This document shows, in pieces, positions 24,637 through 33,951 of a stretch of 64,000 bases of DNA (position 1 is the stretch's first letter; every line of letters starts with the position of its first letter). The position numbers and the translations under genes were made by a program. The DNA comes from Pseudarthrobacter enclensis (GTDB lineage Bacteria; Actinomycetota; Actinomycetes; Actinomycetales; Micrococcaceae). The notes beneath the pieces are model-generated. The model saw only the letters and a list, made by a program, of their open reading frames with translations. It searched no databases and was not told the origin of the DNA. The stretch spans positions 434,001 through 498,000 of the forward strand of contig NZ_KQ758601.1 in assembly GCF_001457025.1 (NCBI RefSeq), in the 5' to 3' direction.

Positions 24637-26853
24637 GTGCCCAGCCGGCAAGACCCCATCGACCGTGAGGCGCTCGTGCGGCGCCACAACGTGGAACAGG
24701 ACTCGCTGGACCCACGGAGCCCGGTGTCCGTCGGGAACGGCGAGTTCTGCTTCACCATGGATCTGAGCGGCCTGCAGTCGCTGCCCTCCCTGTACCCCGT
24801 GGCCGCACGCGGGGAACTCACACCCGGGACCCTACTGGGCACCCAGGCGCAGTGGGGCTGGCACTCCATGCCGGTCCAGGAGGAGTACACCCTCGCCGGT
24901 TCCACCGTTCTCTACGATTCCCCGCGGGGTCCGGTCCCCTACGTGGACATGGTGGGCGCCATCGTGGACGGCCGGGAAGCAGGATCATCCCCCGCCGAAA
25001 CCTGGCTGCGTGCCAATCCCCACCGGCTGGACCTGGGCCGGCTCGGGTTCGTCCTGCCGGACCGGGCATCGCCGGCCCTCACCGAGAACGACATTACGGA
25101 CGCGCACCAGGTACTGGACCTCTGGACGGGGACGGCCACCAGCATCTTTACGCTGCAGGGCAGGCCGGTGAACGTCACCACGGCCTGCCATCCGCAGAGG
25201 GATGAGCTGGGCTTCCGGGTCCTCTCCCCTGCACTGGCCGACGGCCTGGCCGTGTCGCTGGCCTTCCCGTACGGCTCAGAGGCGTGGCACGACGCCGCCG
25301 ACTGGTCCAGGCCCCAGGCGCACTCCACCACGTTGACGGCGGCACCGGCGCCTGACGGCGGCGGGCGGTGCTGGCTGGTCACCCGCACGCTGGACGGTTC
25401 GGGATACCAGGTGGCCGTCACCGGTGACGGGCTGCACGTGGAACCTGCGGGCCAGCATGGCGTGCTGATCAGTGCAGCCGACGGCAGGGACACGCTGGAC
25501 TTCAGCGTCCACTTCATCAGCACCGGACAGGGCGACTGCCTGCCGCGGGGCAACGGAGGCATCGGGAGCGGGCCTGCGGCGGAGCCGCAGCAACCAGGCA
25601 GTGGGAGGGGCGGCGCGGCCCCGCCAACCGGGCCGGCCGCCCCGGCAGCCGGCAGCGCCGTCATCGCCGCGTCCCGCTCCGGCTGGCCCGGATTCTGGAA
25701 GTCCGGAGGCGCCGTCGACCTTTCCCTCACGGCCGATCCCCGCGCCGCTGAAATCGAGCGCCGGGTGATCCTCTCCCAGTACCTCACGGCCATCAACTGC
25801 TCCGGTTCGCTGCCGCCGCAGGAAACGGGCCTGGTATGCAACTCCTGGCGCGGACGCTTCCACCTGGAGATGCACTGGTGGCACGCCGCCCACTTTGCGC
25901 TGTGGAACCGGACCTCGCTGCTGCTTCCGGCGCTGCGCTGGTACGCGTCGGTCCTGGAGCCTGCGCGGCAGACGGCGAAGGCCCAAGGGTTCGACGGCGT
26001 CCGCTGGCCCAAGCAGGTCGGTCCGGACGGGCGCGAGAGCCCCAGCCCCATCGGCACCTTCCTGATCTGGCAGCAGCCGCACCCTATCCATCTCGCGGAA
26101 CTGGCGTACCGGGCAGAGCCGTCGAGGGAAGTGCTGGAGGAATTCGCGGAGGTGGTGTTTGAAAGCGCCGAGTTTATGGCAGCGTTCGCGCACCCGACCG
26201 AACGGGGTTTCGAGCTGGGGCCGCCGCTTGTTCCGGCGCAGGAGAGCTATGAGTCCATCCGCGGCAGGGCCAGCAACCCCACGTTCGAACTCGCCTACTG
26301 GCAGTGGGCGCTGCGGACCGCCAGCACCTGGCGGGAACGGCTGGGGCTGCCGCCGCGGGACACCTGGCTGGCCGTGGCTGACGGGATGGTCCCGCCCAAG
26401 GTGCTGGACGGCACCTACGCAGCGATCGACGTCGAGCCTTACACCATCCGCACGGACCACCCGTCCATGCTGTGTGCCCTCGGCGTGCTGCCGCAGACGG
26501 ACATCATCGATCCGGATATCATGCGCGCCACCCTGGCCAGCGTGAGGATGGACTGGGACTGGGACAGCACCTGGGGGTGGGACTACCCCGTCATGGCCAT
26601 GGCCGCAGCCCGCCTCGACGATCCGGAGACGGCCGTGGACGCGCTGCTGATGGACGCTGCGAAGAACCTGGTGCTGCCCAACGGCCACAACCGCCAGACG
26701 GCATCGCTGCCCCTCTACCTGCCGGGCAACGGCGGGCTGCTCGCCGCGGTCGCCCTCATGGCGGCCGGCTGGGAAGGCGGCCCGCAACGCGACGCCCCCG
26801 GTTTCCCGGCCGGCTGGACGGTGGCATGGGAGGGCCTGGTCCCCGCGCCGTAG
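24637..26853 (+). CDS. Six-hairpin glycosidase-like protein
   Basis: A 738-residue cytoplasmic protein. The GTG at 24637 is preceded by AAGGAGG at ideal spacing; an ATG at 24583 lies within the operator and is rejected. The N-terminal half is beta-rich (GNGEFCFTMDLSGL onwards). The C-terminal half, from about residue 370, has repeated helices with aromatic-rich motifs (LEMHWWHAAHFALWNR, DWDWDSTWGWDYPVMAMAAARL), similar to (alpha/alpha)6 glycosidases such as GH65/GH95 relatives. Candidate acids are E and D in VPAQESYES and WDWDSTWGWD. A Pro/Gly/Ala-rich insert occurs near residues 305-345. The likely role is hydrolysis or phosphorolysis of an imported oligosaccharide, supported by the LacI-type operator. 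The exact family is not certain. Confidence 0.72.
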   Translation: MPSRQDPIDREALVRRHNVEQDSLDPRSPVSVGNGEFCFTMDLSGLQSLPSLYPVAARGELTPGTLLGTQAQWGWHSMPVQEEYTLAGSTVLYDSPRGPVPYVDMVGAIVDGREAGSSPAETWLRANPHRLDLGRLGFVLPDRASPALTENDITDAHQVLDLWTGTATSIFTLQGRPVNVTTACHPQRDELGFRVLSPALADGLAVSLAFPYGSEAWHDAADWSRPQAHSTTLTAAPAPDGGGRCWLVTRTLDGSGYQVAVTGDGLHVEPAGQHGVLISAADGRDTLDFSVHFISTGQGDCLPRGNGGIGSGPAAEPQQPGSGRGGAAPPTGPAAPAAGSAVIAASRSGWPGFWKSGGAVDLSLTADPRAAEIERRVILSQYLTAINCSGSLPPQETGLVCNSWRGRFHLEMHWWHAAHFALWNRTSLLLPALRWYASVLEPARQTAKAQGFDGVRWPKQVGPDGRESPSPIGTFLIWQQPHPIHLAELAYRAEPSREVLEEFAEVVFESAEFMAAFAHPTERGFELGPPLVPAQESYESIRGRASNPTFELAYWQWALRTASTWRERLGLPPRDTWLAVADGMVPPKVLDGTYAAIDVEPYTIRTDHPSMLCALGVLPQTDIIDPDIMRATLASVRMDWDWDSTWGWDYPVMAMAAARLDDPETAVDALLMDAAKNLVLPNGHNRQTASLPLYLPGNGGLLAAVALMAAGWEGGPQRDAPGFPAGWTVAWEGLVPAP

Positions 26854-26931
26854 CCGAATCAGGCCCCTTGGCTGCCCTGAGCCAGTAGGGTGGGTTACGG
26901 ACCGTTTTACCGCCCGCAAGGAGTACTACGC

Positions 26932-27195
26932 ATGAACTTTCTCATCAAGCTGCTCGGCACCGGCGTCAGCCTCGGCGCCGGCTTTGTTGGCACCAAGCTG
27001 GTGAACACCATCTGGGAGAAGACCACCGGCAACAAGCCGCCCACCGGCAAGGACGAGGACGTTCCCACCAGCCTCCGGTCCGCCCTCACCTTCGCGCTGA
27101 TCTCCGCCTTCGTCAGCACCATCATCCAGGTGCTGGCCAACCGCGGCACCCAGCGCGCCATCACGCGGTTCGCCAAGTCGCAGGACATCGTCTAG
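26932..27195 (+). CDS. DUF4235 small membrane protein
   Basis: An 87-residue protein with two membrane helices (near residues 4-24 and 52-70) and a basic C-terminus, matching DUF4235, an actinobacterial family of unknown function. AAGGAG lies 9 bases before the ATG; TAGGGT at 26886-26891 could be the -10. It converges with the mnh operon. Confidence 0.82.
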   Translation: MNFLIKLLGTGVSLGAGFVGTKLVNTIWEKTTGNKPPTGKDEDVPTSLRSALTFALISAFVSTIIQVLANRGTQRAITRFAKSQDIV

Positions 27196-27201
27196 CCGCA
27201 G

Positions 27202-27633
27202 CTAGTCCTTCGGCACTCCGCCGTCGTCCGGGCCGTCCTGATGGGCAGCCTGGGCGGCGGCTTTCTGCACCACCGCATCCAGCTCGTCGGAGGTGAGCAA
27301 CTCCCGGTGCAGGTGCTTGGTGCGGTAGCCGGCCCGGCCCACCATGTGGGCGGACACCGGGACGGTCAGCAGCTGGAAGATCCAGGCCACCACCAGCACC
27401 GGCCACACCCACCAGGTGCGCATCTGCAGGCCGATGGAGGCCAGGAGCAGGAACAGCCCCAGCACCTGCGGCTTGGTGGCCGCGTGCATGCGGCTCAGGA
27501 GGTCGGGGAAGCGCAGCAGGCCGATGGCGGCACCGAGGGACATCACGGCACCCACCACCATGAACACGGCGGACACCAGGTCGATCCAGCCGTCCACGCT
27601 GCCCAGGTCGGGAAACATCAGGTCAGGGTTCAC
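27202..27633 (-). CDS. mnhG: Na+/H+ antiporter subunit G
   Basis: A 143-residue MnhG/MrpG protein with three membrane segments; SLGAAIGLLRFPDLLSRMHAATKPQVLG is the family core. I chose the GTG at 27633, which has GGAGGGAG upstream, over the frame opening at 27669 inside mnhF. The C-terminal tail of about 45 residues is hydrophilic and longer than usual. Last gene of the mrp operon; it overlaps mnhF by 11 bases. Confidence 0.9.
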   Translation of the reverse strand: MNPDLMFPDLGSVDGWIDLVSAVFMVVGAVMSLGAAIGLLRFPDLLSRMHAATKPQVLGLFLLLASIGLQMRTWWVWPVLVVAWIFQLLTVPVSAHMVGRAGYRTKHLHRELLTSDELDAVVQKAAAQAAHQDGPDDGGVPKD

Positions 27634-27901
27634 TGGGGTGCTCCCTCCGGTCGGCCACGAAGCGGGCAACGGTCACCGATCCGATGAAGCCGATGACCGA
27701 GATGGCCACCACCAGCATCAGATTGTTCAGGTGCCGGTTGACGGCCATGTCGATGCAGAGGGCGGCCCCCAGGATAGCCAGCAGCACGTCGGACGCCAGC
27801 ACGCGGTCCAGCAATGACGGGCCGCGGGCAATGCGGATAATCGCCCCGCCGGCGGCCAGCGAGAGGATGACGGACGTGGCCACCAGGACGGCGGGCATCA
27901 T
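27623..27901 (-). CDS. mnhF: Na+/H+ antiporter subunit F
   Basis: A 92-residue protein with three membrane segments and the MnhF core RIARGPSLLDRVLASDVLLA. Overlaps with mnhE (4 bases) and mnhG show translational coupling. It is an essential small part of the multi-subunit antiporter. Confidence 0.92.
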   Translation of the reverse strand: MMPAVLVATSVILSLAAGGAIIRIARGPSLLDRVLASDVLLAILGAALCIDMAVNRHLNNLMLVVAISVIGFIGSVTVARFVADRREHPSEP

Positions 27902-28443
27902 GCGGCGGCCTCCGCCAGGACGGCGTCGAGTTCTTCCTTGGTGCCCATGATCCGGATCAGTCCGGCTTCGATGGCACGGACGTCATTGCGCAGGTTTTCC
28001 ACGTCCTCGGGTGAGCTGATGTTGATGGCGTGCAGGTACAGCGTGGAGGTGGACCTGTCCACCTCCACCACCAGGGAGCCCGGGATCAGCGAGATCACGT
28101 GCCCGGTGGCGGTAACGATGAGGTCCTGGTGGCTCCGGAGCGTCACGGCCACGACGGCGTTGGTGACCTTGGGCCCGCGCGCCACCGCCAGGTACAGGAT
28201 CTGGAAGCTTGCCACCACCACCCGGAACAGGAACATCAGGGCGAACGGGATGGCATGCCGGATGTTGAACCGGCCGCTGAGTTCAACGGGCGGCAGGTAG
28301 AACAGGCGCGCGACGGCGATGGCCAGCAGTGCCCCGAACAGCAGGTTGCCGGGGCTGAAGTCCTGCCAGAGTGCGCCCCACACGATCACCAGCCACACCA
28401 GGAGGGGCAGTTCCTGGCGCAGGGAAATACGCTGACGGCTCAT
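27898..28443 (-). CDS. mnhE: Na+/H+ antiporter subunit E
   Basis: A 181-residue MnhE protein: N-terminal membrane segments, then a soluble domain with TVTATGHVISLIPGSLVVEV-like sequence and YLHAINI. It is part of the hetero-oligomeric Mrp complex. It overlaps mnhD and mnhF by four bases each. Confidence 0.92.
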   Translation of the reverse strand: MSRQRISLRQELPLLVWLVIVWGALWQDFSPGNLLFGALLAIAVARLFYLPPVELSGRFNIRHAIPFALMFLFRVVVASFQILYLAVARGPKVTNAVVAVTLRSHQDLIVTATGHVISLIPGSLVVEVDRSTSTLYLHAINISSPEDVENLRNDVRAIEAGLIRIMGTKEELDAVLAEAAA

Positions 28444-30131
28444 TGTCCCCCTCCTGCCGGCGCGGCGGCGGGCGGGACGGTGGTGTCCCCGCCCAGGACA
28501 GCCTGGATGTAGGGGGCACGGTCCAGCATGTCAGCCGCAGCCCGGTCGGACAGGCCGAACAGCGGTCCGGCGAACACGGTCAGCGCCATGCCCAGGACCA
28601 CCAGACCGGCGGTGGATCCCACCATGCTGCGGGGCATCAGGGTGGAACGCACCAGGGTGCTGCTGCCGCCGGTTCCCGCCCGGCTGAGCTCCGGGACGGG
28701 CAGCAGGGGCCGGCCGGATCCTGCGGCCACCGGTTCCTGCTCCAGCGCTTCCTCCTCCACCTGCTGCCCGGGCGCGGCCAGCAGGACCGGGTCCGGGTGT
28801 TCGGCGTCCGTGGGGCGGCGCCAGAAGGCACGGTTCCAGACCCTCGCCACGGCCAGGAGGGTCAGGAGGCTGGTCACCACGCCGCCGATCACCAAGGCGT
28901 ACGCCAGCGGGGTGCCCAGCTCCACACCGGCCTGGAGCAGCCCAACCTTGCCCAGGAACCCGGAGAAAGGAGGGATGCCGGCCAGGTTCATCCCGGGAAT
29001 GAAGAACAACAGGGCCAGCAGCGGGGAGATCTTGGCCAGCCCGCCCAGCCGGTCCACGGAGGAACTTCCGCCACGGCGTTCGATCAGGCCCGTGACCAGG
29101 AACAGGCTGGTCTGGATGGTGATGTGGTGGGCCACGTAGAACACCGCGGCCGACAGACCCACCACGGAGGACATGGCCAGGCCGAACACCATGTAGCCGA
29201 TGTGGCTCACCAAGGTGAAAGAGAGCAGACGTTTGATGTCGCTCTGCGCCAGCGCACCCAGGATGCCCACCACCATGGTCAGCAGCGCCGCAATCATCAA
29301 CGGCGTATTCAGTGAATCGCCTGGGAACAGCAGGGTCTCGGTGCGGACCATCGCGTAGACGCCTACTTTGGTCAGCAGGCCGGCGAACACGGCCGTGACC
29401 GGGGCCGGCGCCGTCGGGTAGGAGTCCGGCAGCCAGAAAGACAGCGGGAAGACTGCGGCTTTGATGCCGAACGCCACCAGCAGCATGACGTGCAGCAGGG
29501 TCCGGGTGCCCTGGTCCAGGTCGCCGAGCTTGATGGCGAGGTCCGCCATGTTCACTGTGCCGGTGGCGCCGTACACCATGGCAATGGCGATCAGGAACAG
29601 CACCGAGGACACCACGGAGACCACCACGTACGTGACGCCGGCGCGGATGCGGGGGCCGGTGCCGCCCAGGGTCATCAGGACGTAGCTTGCCGTGAGGAGG
29701 ATTTCGAAGCCGACGTAGAGGTTGAAGAGATCGCCGGAGAGGAACGCGTTGGACACGCCCGCCACCAGGATCAGGTAGGTGGGGTGAAAGATGGACACCG
29801 GCGCGTCCTTATCCCCGTCGGCCATGCCCTGGCCCGTGGCGTACACGAGGACGGCCAGGCTGACGGCGGAGGACACCACCAGCATCAGGGACGAGAACTG
29901 GTCCACCACCATGACGATGCCCCACGGCGGGATCCATCCGCCGATGCTGACCGCCACGGTGCCGCCGTCCCAGACGGCCGCGAGCAGGAAGCACTCCAGC
30001 AGCAGGGTCAGGGACAGCAGCCCGATGCTGACGGCCCGCTGGGCACGGGAGTGCCGGATCAGCATGAAGGTCAGGGCGGCGCCCAGGATGGGAAGTACGA
30101 CGGCGAGCGGGGCCAGGCTGGCGATGTTCAC
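28440..30131 (-). CDS. mnhD: Na+/H+ antiporter subunit D
   Basis: A 563-residue NADH-quinone-oxidoreductase M/N-like antiporter subunit with about 14 membrane helices. Helix regions such as FGIKAAVFPLSFWLPDSYPTAP with the conserved Lys and the proton-channel Lys/His motif SDIKRLLSFTLVSHIGYM are present. An acidic, Pro/Gly-rich loop of about 55 residues (near 440-495) is inserted between the last helices and is absent from typical MrpD of about 490 residues. Coupled to mnhC and mnhE by overlaps. Confidence 0.92.
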   Translation of the reverse strand: MNIASLAPLAVVLPILGAALTFMLIRHSRAQRAVSIGLLSLTLLLECFLLAAVWDGGTVAVSIGGWIPPWGIVMVVDQFSSLMLVVSSAVSLAVLVYATGQGMADGDKDAPVSIFHPTYLILVAGVSNAFLSGDLFNLYVGFEILLTASYVLMTLGGTGPRIRAGVTYVVVSVVSSVLFLIAIAMVYGATGTVNMADLAIKLGDLDQGTRTLLHVMLLVAFGIKAAVFPLSFWLPDSYPTAPAPVTAVFAGLLTKVGVYAMVRTETLLFPGDSLNTPLMIAALLTMVVGILGALAQSDIKRLLSFTLVSHIGYMVFGLAMSSVVGLSAAVFYVAHHITIQTSLFLVTGLIERRGGSSSVDRLGGLAKISPLLALLFFIPGMNLAGIPPFSGFLGKVGLLQAGVELGTPLAYALVIGGVVTSLLTLLAVARVWNRAFWRRPTDAEHPDPVLLAAPGQQVEEEALEQEPVAAGSGRPLLPVPELSRAGTGGSSTLVRSTLMPRSMVGSTAGLVVLGMALTVFAGPLFGLSDRAAADMLDRAPYIQAVLGGDTTVPPAAAPAGGGQ

Positions 30132-30751
30132 TGTCCGCCTCCTTCCGGTCCGGGGTTGATGGTTCGGGAGCCGGGCTTTTCCTCTTGCGCGGCGTGCTCG
30201 GCGGGCAGTTCCCGGTCGCCGGCCACCACGGTGGCGGTGCCGCCGCGGGTCCTGGCCGCCTCCGGCCCGTCCGTGGGCCTGGCTCCGGTATCGGGGCCCT
30301 GGTCCGAGATGTCCTGCCCGTCGCTGCCCAGCATGGTGAGCGGAAACTCGGACGTTTCGGCCGGGATCTCGGCGTCGTCCTCCGCGTCGAAGCTGGGGGT
30401 TTCGGCAACACGGAGGTCTTCCACGTCGTCCTGGATCTCGTCCTGGCGTGCCAGCACCCAGGTGCGGTAGATGATGCCCAGCATGAAGGCCGTGACGGCG
30501 AAGGAGATGACGATGGAGGTCAGGATCAGCGCCTGCGGCAGCGGATCGTTGTAGTCCCCCGCCGCGGTGTCCTTGGAGAACAGCGGCGCCAGGCCCGCAT
30601 ACCCGCCGGTGGCCAGGATCAAAAGGTTGGTGGCGTTGGCCAGGAGCATGAGTCCCAGCAGGACACGGGTGAGGCTGCGTTCAAGGATCAGGTAGATGCC
30701 ACAGGCGTACAGGGCGCCCATGACCAGCAGCAGGGCGAGATTGATGCTCAT
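30128..30751 (-). CDS. mnhC: Na+/H+ antiporter subunit C with long acidic tail
   Basis: A 207-residue MnhC/NuoK-like protein. Residues 1 to about 115 hold the three helices (GIYLILERSLTRVLLGLMLL, ATNLLILATGG). MrpC is normally about 115-130 residues; here a hydrophilic, Asp/Glu- and Pro-rich cytoplasmic tail of about 85 residues follows. The tail could bind another subunit or regulator, which is speculation. Overlaps mnhA and mnhD by four bases. Confidence 0.9.
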   Translation of the reverse strand: MSINLALLLVMGALYACGIYLILERSLTRVLLGLMLLANATNLLILATGGYAGLAPLFSKDTAAGDYNDPLPQALILTSIVISFAVTAFMLGIIYRTWVLARQDEIQDDVEDLRVAETPSFDAEDDAEIPAETSEFPLTMLGSDGQDISDQGPDTGARPTDGPEAARTRGGTATVVAGDRELPAEHAAQEEKPGSRTINPGPEGGGQ

Positions 30752-33700
30752 GCCTTGCCTCCTGAAATGGTCTGGGCTGCCATGTCTTCCGTTTCCTCGT
30801 CCTCCACGGGCTCGGCGGCCCGCTCCTCGATATGTTCGTCCACTTCGGCCCCGAGGCTGCGCAGCACGTCCAGGACCAGGCCCACCACCACGATGTACAC
30901 GCCGATGTCGAAGATCGTGGACGTGACGAACTTGATGTCCCCGAACACGGGGAGCCAGAACTGGAGGATGGCGCTCTGGAACACCTGGCCGCCCAGGAAG
31001 AGCGGCGCGGCTCCGGATGCCGCTGCCGTGGCCAGACCGATGCCGAGCAGTCCGCCGGCGCTGACCGGGGTGGCCTCGCTCAGTTCGAACCGGCCGCCGG
31101 CCAGGTACCGGATGGTGAGGGCGAGCCCTGCCGTCAGGCCGCCCGCGAAGCCGCCGCCCGGCAGGTTGTGGCCCGCGAACAGCAGGTAGAGGGAGAAGAT
31201 CACCAGGGAGTGGAACACGAGCCGGGTGACCACTTCGAAGATGATGGACCGGCGCTCCGGAGCCAGTGTCCGGCCCGCCACCAGCCAGGCGTCGCGGGCG
31301 GCCGTGGCGAACTTCCGGCTGATGGCCAGCGCCGCGCCGTCCCGGGAGCCGGGATCCACCCCGTGGAACCGGCCCACGGTGCCCTCCGCCACGGAGGAGG
31401 AGGCGCGGAGCCGGTCGCCGCGGCCCCGGACAAAGATCAGGCTGGCCACACCGGTGGCGGCCAGGGCCAGGACGGTGATCTCGCCGAAGGTGTCCCAGGC
31501 GCGGATGTCCACCAAGGTGACGTTGACAATGTTCTGGCCGCCGCCGCCCTCGTAGGCGAGCTGCGGGAACTGCAGCGAAATGGGTGCAGCTACGCGTGCC
31601 CCCATCGCGAAGATGGCCGCGAACACCATGGTGGCGCCGAAGGCCGCGCCGATGATGACCCGGACCACCCGGTATTTGCCGCCGGTACGGTCACGCAGCT
31701 CGGGCGGGAGGCGGCGCATGCCCAAGACGAAGGCCACCAGGATGATGGTCTCCACCAACATCTGGGTGAGCGCCAGGTCCGGGGCGCCCTGGAGGGCAAA
31801 CACCAGGGCAATCCCGTAGCCGGTGACTGACACCATCAGCACCGCCAGGAAGCGCTTGTTGGCCTTCACCGCGGCGAGGGCGCCGATGATGATACCGGCG
31901 CCGATGACAAGCTGCAGCGGTGACCCGGGATCCACCAGGTAGATGCCGTCGGGGAGCGGGTTCCCGGCGAGGAGGATGGCCGTCAGGGGAAGGACGAACG
32001 CCACGGTGAGGATGACCGCGAGGTAGAAGTAGAGCGAACCGCGCTGGGTGCGGCCAGTGATCCAGACGGCCACATCATCCAGGGCGCCGATGGTCAGCTG
32101 GTAGGCGCGGTCCGCGTCCACCCAGTCCGGAACCAGCGCCTGGGCGCGGGACACGGCGTTGCGGCCGAAGTACATGGCCGCGCCGAGCACGAACGTGAGC
32201 GCCGTGAGCCCCAGGGCGGGCGTCAGGCCGTGCCACAGCGCAAGGTGCCCTGCCTGCTCGGCCGGTGTGCCGGCGTCGACCGCGGTGGAAGCGAATAGCG
32301 CCGCGTAGGGCTGGATCCAGGCGTCCACCGGCACCGGCCACAGGCCGTACACGATGGTGAGGAGGCTCAGGATGGCCGGCGCGGCGATGAAGGAGGGCCG
32401 CACGGCCTTGAACGGGGTGGGGTCCACGCCTGGCTTGACGGCGAAGGCACCCCACATGAACCGGGCGCTGTAGGCGAAGGTCAGGACCGAACCCACCACG
32501 ATGCCTGCCAGGACCACCATGCCCCAGGGTCCGGCGTCCGGGTCGCCGGCGTGGTGGACGAAGGCCTCCAGGACGGATTCCTTGGCCACGAACCCCGCCA
32601 GGAGCGGGACGCCCGCCATGGACGCGGCACCGACGCCCGCCACGATGCCCAGGGCGCGGGAGGACCGGAAGACGCCGGAGAGCTGGCGGACGTCGCGGGT
32701 CCCGGACTGGTGGTCGATGATGCCCACCACCAGGAAGAGGGTTGCCTTGAACAGGCCGTGGGCCAGCAGCATGGCCAGGCCGGCCAGCGCGGCGTCGGGT
32801 GTGCCCAGGCCCACCACCATGCTGAGGAAGCCGAGCTGGCTGACGGTGCCGTAGGCGAGGATGAGCTTGATGTCGGTCTGGCGCAGCGCCCGGTAACCGC
32901 CGATCAGCATGGTCGCCAGGCCCAGGCCCAGCACCACCGGCTGCCAGTAGGCCGTCTCCGCGAACCCGGGCGCCAGCCGCGCCACCAGGTAGATCCCGGC
33001 TTTGACCATCGCGGCGGCGTGCAGGTAGGCGCTGACCGGGGTGGGCGCGGCCATGGCACCGGGCAGCCAGAAGTGGAACGGCACCAGCGCCGACTTGGTG
33101 ATGGCCCCCACCAGGATGAGGACGACGGCGGCGCTCACCATCGCGCCGGACGGCCCGTTGGCAAGGGCCTGGGCCTGGTCGAGGATGGTGGAGATGCGGT
33201 ACGTGCCCGCGGCCTGTCCCAGCATGATCAGGCCAACCAGCATGGCAAGGCCGCCGGCTGTGGTGACCATCAGTGCCTGCAGCGCCGAGCGGCGCGCGGC
33301 GAGCCTGGTCCGGGCGAACCCGATCAGCAGGTAGGACAGGATGGTGGTCAGTTCCCAGAAAATAAAGAGGAGCAGCAGGTCGTCGGCCACCACCAGGCCG
33401 AACATGGCGCCGGCGAATGCCAGCAGCTGGGCTCCGAAGGCGCCGAGGTCCTGGTCCTTCCGCTTGAAGTACCGGGCACAATAGGCCAGCACGAGCGCGC
33501 CGACTCCCAGCACCAGCAGGGACATCACCCAGGCCAGCGGGTCCATGCGGAAGGCGAACTCGAGGCGCAGGCCCGGAATCCACGGAATGACCTCGGCCAC
33601 GGCGCCGCCGGAGTAGACCGGACCATGCTGGAACAGGAGCCAGATGAAGGAAGCTGCCGGAACCGCCGCCAGGGCGTAGAATGCGTTGCGGCCCCAATTC

Positions 33701-33759
33701 CTGAAGAACAACGGCGCCAGCACAGCCACCGAAAAGTGCACGGCAAGGACTGTGATCAC
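30748..33759 (-). CDS. mnhA: Na+/H+ antiporter subunit A fused to subunit B
   Basis: A 1003-residue MrpA with the MrpB domain fused at its C-terminus, as usual in actinobacteria. The N-terminal two thirds resemble NuoL, with SALVPFHFWLPGAMAAPTPV and the DIKLILAYGTVSQLGF motifs. The MrpB part begins near residue 790 (RSIIFEVVTRLVFHSLVIF, GHNLPGGGFAGG). I chose the GTG at 33759 with GGAG before it; the frame continues upstream to 35121 but only as the antisense of the MFS gene. It exchanges cytoplasmic Na+ for external H+, giving alkali and salt tolerance. A -10 candidate, TAAACT, lies at 33836-33841 on the minus strand. First gene of mnhACDEFG. Confidence 0.92.
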   Translation of the reverse strand: MITVLAVHFSVAVLAPLFFRNWGRNAFYALAAVPAASFIWLLFQHGPVYSGGAVAEVIPWIPGLRLEFAFRMDPLAWVMSLLVLGVGALVLAYCARYFKRKDQDLGAFGAQLLAFAGAMFGLVVADDLLLLFIFWELTTILSYLLIGFARTRLAARRSALQALMVTTAGGLAMLVGLIMLGQAAGTYRISTILDQAQALANGPSGAMVSAAVVLILVGAITKSALVPFHFWLPGAMAAPTPVSAYLHAAAMVKAGIYLVARLAPGFAETAYWQPVVLGLGLATMLIGGYRALRQTDIKLILAYGTVSQLGFLSMVVGLGTPDAALAGLAMLLAHGLFKATLFLVVGIIDHQSGTRDVRQLSGVFRSSRALGIVAGVGAASMAGVPLLAGFVAKESVLEAFVHHAGDPDAGPWGMVVLAGIVVGSVLTFAYSARFMWGAFAVKPGVDPTPFKAVRPSFIAAPAILSLLTIVYGLWPVPVDAWIQPYAALFASTAVDAGTPAEQAGHLALWHGLTPALGLTALTFVLGAAMYFGRNAVSRAQALVPDWVDADRAYQLTIGALDDVAVWITGRTQRGSLYFYLAVILTVAFVLPLTAILLAGNPLPDGIYLVDPGSPLQLVIGAGIIIGALAAVKANKRFLAVLMVSVTGYGIALVFALQGAPDLALTQMLVETIILVAFVLGMRRLPPELRDRTGGKYRVVRVIIGAAFGATMVFAAIFAMGARVAAPISLQFPQLAYEGGGGQNIVNVTLVDIRAWDTFGEITVLALAATGVASLIFVRGRGDRLRASSSVAEGTVGRFHGVDPGSRDGAALAISRKFATAARDAWLVAGRTLAPERRSIIFEVVTRLVFHSLVIFSLYLLFAGHNLPGGGFAGGLTAGLALTIRYLAGGRFELSEATPVSAGGLLGIGLATAAASGAAPLFLGGQVFQSAILQFWLPVFGDIKFVTSTIFDIGVYIVVVGLVLDVLRSLGAEVDEHIEERAAEPVEDEETEDMAAQTISGGKA

Positions 33760-33939
33760 TGGTATCTCCGCAACGTCAGGAATTCGATTGTCAAAAGTTG
33801 GAGCAGGCGGCAAAGCGTTGGGTTCGGGAGAGCCCAGTTTATCAAGCCCCGGCGTCCTCCCTGTCGCGTTTTCAGGATGGGCGGGTATCATTCCGCGCCA
33901 GTCGGGGCTTTCGTCCGCGTCCTGTTCGCCCTCGGCGGA

Positions 33940-33945
33940 TACGAT
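33940..33945 (+). promoter_or_regulatory. -10 element of a leaderless promoter
   Basis: TACGAT is 6 bases before the ATG at 33952; no ribosome binding site is seen. Confidence 0.45.
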
Positions 33946-33951
33946 GCACCT

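Noticed and set aside
32551..33951. Upstream part of a 934-codon plus-strand frame running into the MFS gene
   Set aside because: It is antisense to mnhA; the MFS helices begin only after the ATG at 33952, which has its own -10 element.
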